This document shows, in pieces, positions 23,141-25,887 of a DNA stretch of 25,887 nucleotides. Each line of letters starts with the position of its first letter. Position 1 is the first letter of the stretch. Origin of the DNA: JABCPE02 sp963506915 (lineage in GTDB: Bacteria; Bacteroidota; Bacteroidia; Flavobacteriales; Weeksellaceae); contig CAUORE010000025.1 in NCBI GenBank assembly GCA_963506915.1, forward strand, positions 1 to 25,887. Direction: 5' to 3'. The position numbers and the translations under genes were made by a program. The notes under the pieces were generated by a model. It was not told where the DNA came from. It ran no database searches and worked only from the letters and a program-made list of their open reading frames with translations.

Positions 23141-24367
23141 CTAATCTTGATACACTACATATTTAGTTCTTATCTTTTCAAAATCAGAAAGCCCTTTCTG
23201 CCATGTTTGTCGGATTTCTGCTTCGGATTTCCCTGCTATTATCTGCTTTCTGAGTTCATCCGTTCCTGCCAAGGTATCAAACCAATATTTACCCTTTGCA
23301 TCTTTTAGGAAAAATGATTTTTGTGGATTTTTATAGTTTTTATAAGCCTTTATTACCCATTCCAAACTAAGCTCCCGCAGGTCTTTGTCATAATTTCTCA
23401 AATCCTCTCCATAGCACAGCTGACCATTTAGAAATGGGTTTTTAGAACCAAAACTTGGCTTCGGAGTGAATTCGTATTTCATATTCTTAATCCAAGGCGA
23501 ACCGTAGATTTGGAAAGGAACATCTGTCCCACGCCCTACAGAAACTTCCGCACCTTCAAAGAAACACAAACTTGGATAAAAATTTATCGCTTTGTCATTC
23601 GGCAGGTTAGGCGACGGCTTTTCTAAAAGCGGATAGCGGTTTTTCTTGTGATATCCTTTCATTTTTATAAGCGTATATTTCGCCTGAACTTTATTTTTAA
23701 GCCATTTTTCGCCATTTACCATTTTTCCGTACTCTCCTATGGTAAGTCCGTAGACCACAGGCACTGGATGAAGCCCCACAAAAGAAGTCCATTCTTTTCT
23801 CAGCACCGGCCCGTCTGTATAGCCGTCATGTGGATTGGGTCTATCCAAAACGATGATTTCCACGCCATTTTCTGCTCCTGCTTCCATTACATAAGCAAGC
23901 GTAGATATATAGGTATAAAACCTAACTCCCACATCCTGAATATCAAACAAAATAACATCCAAATCCTTCATATGAGCAGGCGTAGGTTTTTTGGTATTTG
24001 CATAAAGCGAAACTATCGGAATGCCCGTCTTGGTATCCACTCCATTTTTCACCACTTCTCCAGCATCTGCCACTCCACGGAAGCCGTGTTCAGGAGCAAA
24101 AACCCTTTTCACGGCTACTCCATTTTCTTTCAAAAAGTCTACGATACTTTGTTTTTTCTTATTAATAGTCACCAGCCCTGTCTGATTGGTCACCACTCCC
24201 ACGGATTTCCCTTTTAGCAGCGGCAGGTATTTTTCTGGCTGGTCTGCGCCTGTTACAAACTCCTCATTTTCTGAGTTTTTAGATTTTTGTGCATTAAAAA
24301 ATTGATTATTTACAAAAAGCATTAGTATAATCAATACAAAATTTTTACTTTTGGCTCTTAAATTCAT
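23141..24367 (-). CDS. DUF1343 exo-beta-N-acetylmuramidase (NamZ-like, GH171)
   Basis: Probable exported enzyme that removes N-acetylmuramic acid from the non-reducing end of peptidoglycan fragments, a cell-wall recycling step described for NamZ of Bacillus subtilis and Tannerella forsythia. The 408-residue protein has a signal peptide (about 1-26, LMLFVNNQFFNAQ). The family motifs are visible: VGVVTNQTG (57-65), APEHGFRG (91-98), FDIQDVGVRFYTY (141-153), VLDRPNPHDG (173-182), NFYPSLCFFEGAEVSVGRGT (262-281), then FQIYGSPW. No truncation is seen. It precedes comF by 6 bases and is divergent from the permease gene, with the two promoter regions embedded in the partner gene. Family call is strong; substrate is inferred from the family. 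Confidence 0.87.
   Translation of the reverse strand: MNLRAKSKNFVLIILMLFVNNQFFNAQKSKNSENEEFVTGADQPEKYLPLLKGKSVGVVTNQTGLVTINKKKQSIVDFLKENGVAVKRVFAPEHGFRGVADAGEVVKNGVDTKTGIPIVSLYANTKKPTPAHMKDLDVILFDIQDVGVRFYTYISTLAYVMEAGAENGVEIIVLDRPNPHDGYTDGPVLRKEWTSFVGLHPVPVVYGLTIGEYGKMVNGEKWLKNKVQAKYTLIKMKGYHKKNRYPLLEKPSPNLPNDKAINFYPSLCFFEGAEVSVGRGTDVPFQIYGSPWIKNMKYEFTPKPSFGSKNPFLNGQLCYGEDLRNYDKDLRELSLEWVIKAYKNYKNPQKSFFLKDAKGKYWFDTLAGTDELRKQIIAGKSEAEIRQTWQKGLSDFEKIRTKYVVYQD
24346..24353 (+). promoter_or_regulatory. Predicted -7 box of the permease gene (inside DUF1343)
   Basis: TACTTTTG matches TAnnTTTG exactly and lies 18 bases before the TTG at 24372, supporting that codon as the start. It is located within the first codons of the divergent DUF1343 gene. 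Confidence 0.55.
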
Positions 24368-24371
24368 TATT

Positions 24372-25601
24372 TTGAAGTTTCCTATTTATTTTTCTAAAAA
24401 AATTGCGTTCTCCAAAGATAATAAAAATAATCTTTCACGCATAATTATTTTCATCGGAAGGCTGTCTGTTGCCCTAGGGATAGTGGTTTCACTGATTACC
24501 ATATCCACAGGACTCGGCTCTAAAAAAGCCATCAAAAACAAGATGGGCGATTTCAGCGGACACATTTCTGTAAAATCTACGAAATCAAACGCTTCCTATA
24601 ACTCTTCGGTTTTAGACCAAGAAAATTTTGATATAAAGGAACTAAAAAAAATACCTGAAGTAGAAACGGCACAATCCTACGCCTCTCTCAGCGGAATCCT
24701 CAGAACCAAAGAGAATTTTGCTGGAATTATTCTAAAAGGCGTGGGCAAGGATTTTGACAAAAATCGTTTCCAAAAATTCGTCACCTCGGGCGAAATCCCT
24801 GATTATACAGAAAAAGGATACAATAATGACATCATGCTTTCTGAGCAAATTGCCAAAGGCCTGCATCTGAAAGTAAATGACAGCATCACGGCTGTTTTCT
24901 CCAAAGAAGACCAAAAACCGATTTATAGAAAATTCGTAGTAAAAGGCATCTACAATACTGATATCAAACTCATCGATGAACTGTTCGTCATTGGTGATAT
25001 CAACCATGTCCGAAAAATCCAGAATATGGGAAAAACCGACATCGGCGGTGTGGATATTTTCCTAAAAGATTTTGATAAAACAGATGCTGTTTTCCCACAA
25101 GTAGAAAAAATCATCGGCTACAAAAACTATACAGAAAAAACTACTGACAAATACCCTCAAATCCTCCAATGGATAGAAATTTTTGACACGAATATCTCTG
25201 TAATTTTGGGCATTATGCTGGTAGTAGTGGTTATCAACATCATCATGGTGCTGCTGATTTTGATTATTGAAAGAACCAACTCCATCGGTGTGCTGAAAAC
25301 CTTAGGCGCGGACAACAACCAAATTCGTGCGATATTCATCAACTACACCCTGCTCATCATCATCCCTGGGCTGATTGTAGGAAATCTTATCGGCATAGGT
25401 TTGCTATTGATACAGAAATATTTTGGTATCATTAAACTTAATCCAAAAGAATACTATATCAGCACCGTGCCAGTGGATTTGAATTTAGGCTACATCCTTG
25501 CTCTTTCGCTGGGAATATTGGTAGTTTCTGCCATATCGCTAATCGTACCCAGCTACCTCATCAGTAGAATTTCTCCTGCAAAAGTGGTAAAATACAATTA
25601 A
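24372..25601 (+). CDS. ABC transporter permease of the FtsX/LolCE/MacB type
   Basis: Inner-membrane permease subunit of an ABC transporter, of the LolC/LolE/MacB kind that moves lipoproteins or other substrates from the inner membrane. From the preferred TTG start at 24372 the protein has 409 residues and begins MKFPIYFSKK. It has one N-terminal helix (about 24-46, GRLSVALGIVVSLITI), a large periplasmic domain (about 50-275), and three C-terminal helices. The cytoplasmic loop contains IGVLKTLGADNNQIRAIFI, the coupling motif that contacts the ATPase, and it ends ISPAKVVKYN, as in FtsX-type permeases. A TTG at 24351 would add seven residues but lies inside the -7 box. The partner ATPase is not in the window, so lipoprotein release is a likely role, not proven. 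Confidence 0.88.
   Translation: MKFPIYFSKKIAFSKDNKNNLSRIIIFIGRLSVALGIVVSLITISTGLGSKKAIKNKMGDFSGHISVKSTKSNASYNSSVLDQENFDIKELKKIPEVETAQSYASLSGILRTKENFAGIILKGVGKDFDKNRFQKFVTSGEIPDYTEKGYNNDIMLSEQIAKGLHLKVNDSITAVFSKEDQKPIYRKFVVKGIYNTDIKLIDELFVIGDINHVRKIQNMGKTDIGGVDIFLKDFDKTDAVFPQVEKIIGYKNYTEKTTDKYPQILQWIEIFDTNISVILGIMLVVVVINIIMVLLILIIERTNSIGVLKTLGADNNQIRAIFINYTLLIIIPGLIVGNLIGIGLLLIQKYFGIIKLNPKEYYISTVPVDLNLGYILALSLGILVVSAISLIVPSYLISRISPAKVVKYN
24413..24420 (-). promoter_or_regulatory. Predicted -7 box of DUF1343 (inside the permease gene)
   Basis: TATCTTTG on the minus strand matches TAnnTTTG exactly, 45 bases before the DUF1343 ATG. It lies in the first codons of the divergent permease gene. Confidence 0.4.
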
Positions 25602-25729
25602 CAATAATATTTAAAATTGCACAGATTTAATACTTTTTGAAACTACAAAAACAACTCACTAACAATCTGAATCAACAATACTACCCTATTTAGTCTACAG
25701 ATTGATAAAATAGTAATCACCCCATAATC

Positions 25730-25887
25730 TTATAAGGTTTGACCTATCCATTCTTTGTTTAATTCTGCCAAATCAATACTAATAAGCGGAACAAAATGCG
25801 CAGTAAGCCAACATTGTTCTTCTGTGAAGAAGGCATCTAAAGAAGGGTAAACTTCCAAGTGCTTGCCTAAGGTTTGTATATTCTTCT
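25730..25887 (-). CDS. 3' end of an unidentified gene (partial)
   Basis: The last 51 codons and stop of a minus-strand gene that continues beyond the window. The frame reads a compact, soluble-looking segment (SLDAFFTEEQCWLTAHFVPL, ending ELNKEWIGQTL). The other two minus-strand frames are closed by stops within this stretch, which supports this one. I recognise no family. It converges on the permease gene; the 128 bases between (25602-25729) show no clear hairpin or other element. Confidence 0.5.
   Translation of the reverse strand, partial: KNIQTLGKHLEVYPSLDAFFTEEQCWLTAHFVPLISIDLAELNKEWIGQTL

Overview
The window looks like the chromosome of a member of the Bacteroidota, class Flavobacteriia, most likely near Chryseobacterium, Riemerella, Bergeyella or Elizabethkingia (Weeksellaceae). 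The evidence is an AT-rich genome, the ftsX - DUF3098 - uppP - truB gene order, a DUF2339/DUF3999 pair, NamZ-type DUF1343 and DUF4139 proteins, lipoproteins with acidic residues just after the cysteine, almost no Shine-Dalgarno sequences, and many promoters with the Bacteroidota -7 box TAnnTTTG. The species cannot be fixed from the sequence alone. Nearly all genes are core housekeeping genes, and I see no transposase, integrase, phage gene, tRNA, rRNA, CRISPR array or defence island.

Layout. 1-2762: minus-strand operon ftsX - DUF3098 - uppP - truB (cell division, envelope carrier recycling, tRNA modification). 2821-5025: plus-strand rsmA - mgtE, ending in a terminator shared with the next gene. 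5032-5902: a minus-strand outer-membrane protein gene whose signal peptide and barrel are in different frames. 6013-6378: secG. 6447-10053: plus-strand DUF2339 - DUF3999 membrane pair. 10058-11286: convergent RsmB-type rRNA methyltransferase. 11331-13076: plus-strand DUF4139 surface-type protein with a strong terminator. 13139-13422: a gene-free array of thirteen and a half 21-bp tandem repeats. 13534-15416: prfC plus a small membrane protein. 15553-16011: a lipocalin-like lipoprotein. 16264-18099: lpxK - purine nucleoside phosphorylase. 18141-19261: a large lipoprotein of unknown function. 19315-21470: HU-family protein, a 30-residue ribosomal-type microprotein, and RNase G. 21461-22507: mutY. 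22484-24420: DUF1343 (NamZ-like) - comF. 24346-25601: an ABC-type permease, divergent from DUF1343. 25730-25887: the 3' end of an unidentified minus-strand gene.

Common themes are envelope biogenesis (FtsX, UppP, LpxK, SecG, NamZ-like, permease, two lipoproteins, the outer-membrane protein) and RNA or ribosome maturation (TruB, RsmA, RsmB-like, RF3, RNase G, the microprotein). A -7 box commonly lies 16-22 bases before the start codon, so leaders are short. This spacing helped choose several start codons.

No clearly new multi-gene system is visible. The best items for a second look are the 21-bp array with a superimposed 84-bp period, the TonB-receptor-like motif inside the DUF4139 protein, the frameshifted outer-membrane protein, the 30-residue basic microprotein, and the interlocked divergent promoters between DUF1343 and the permease.
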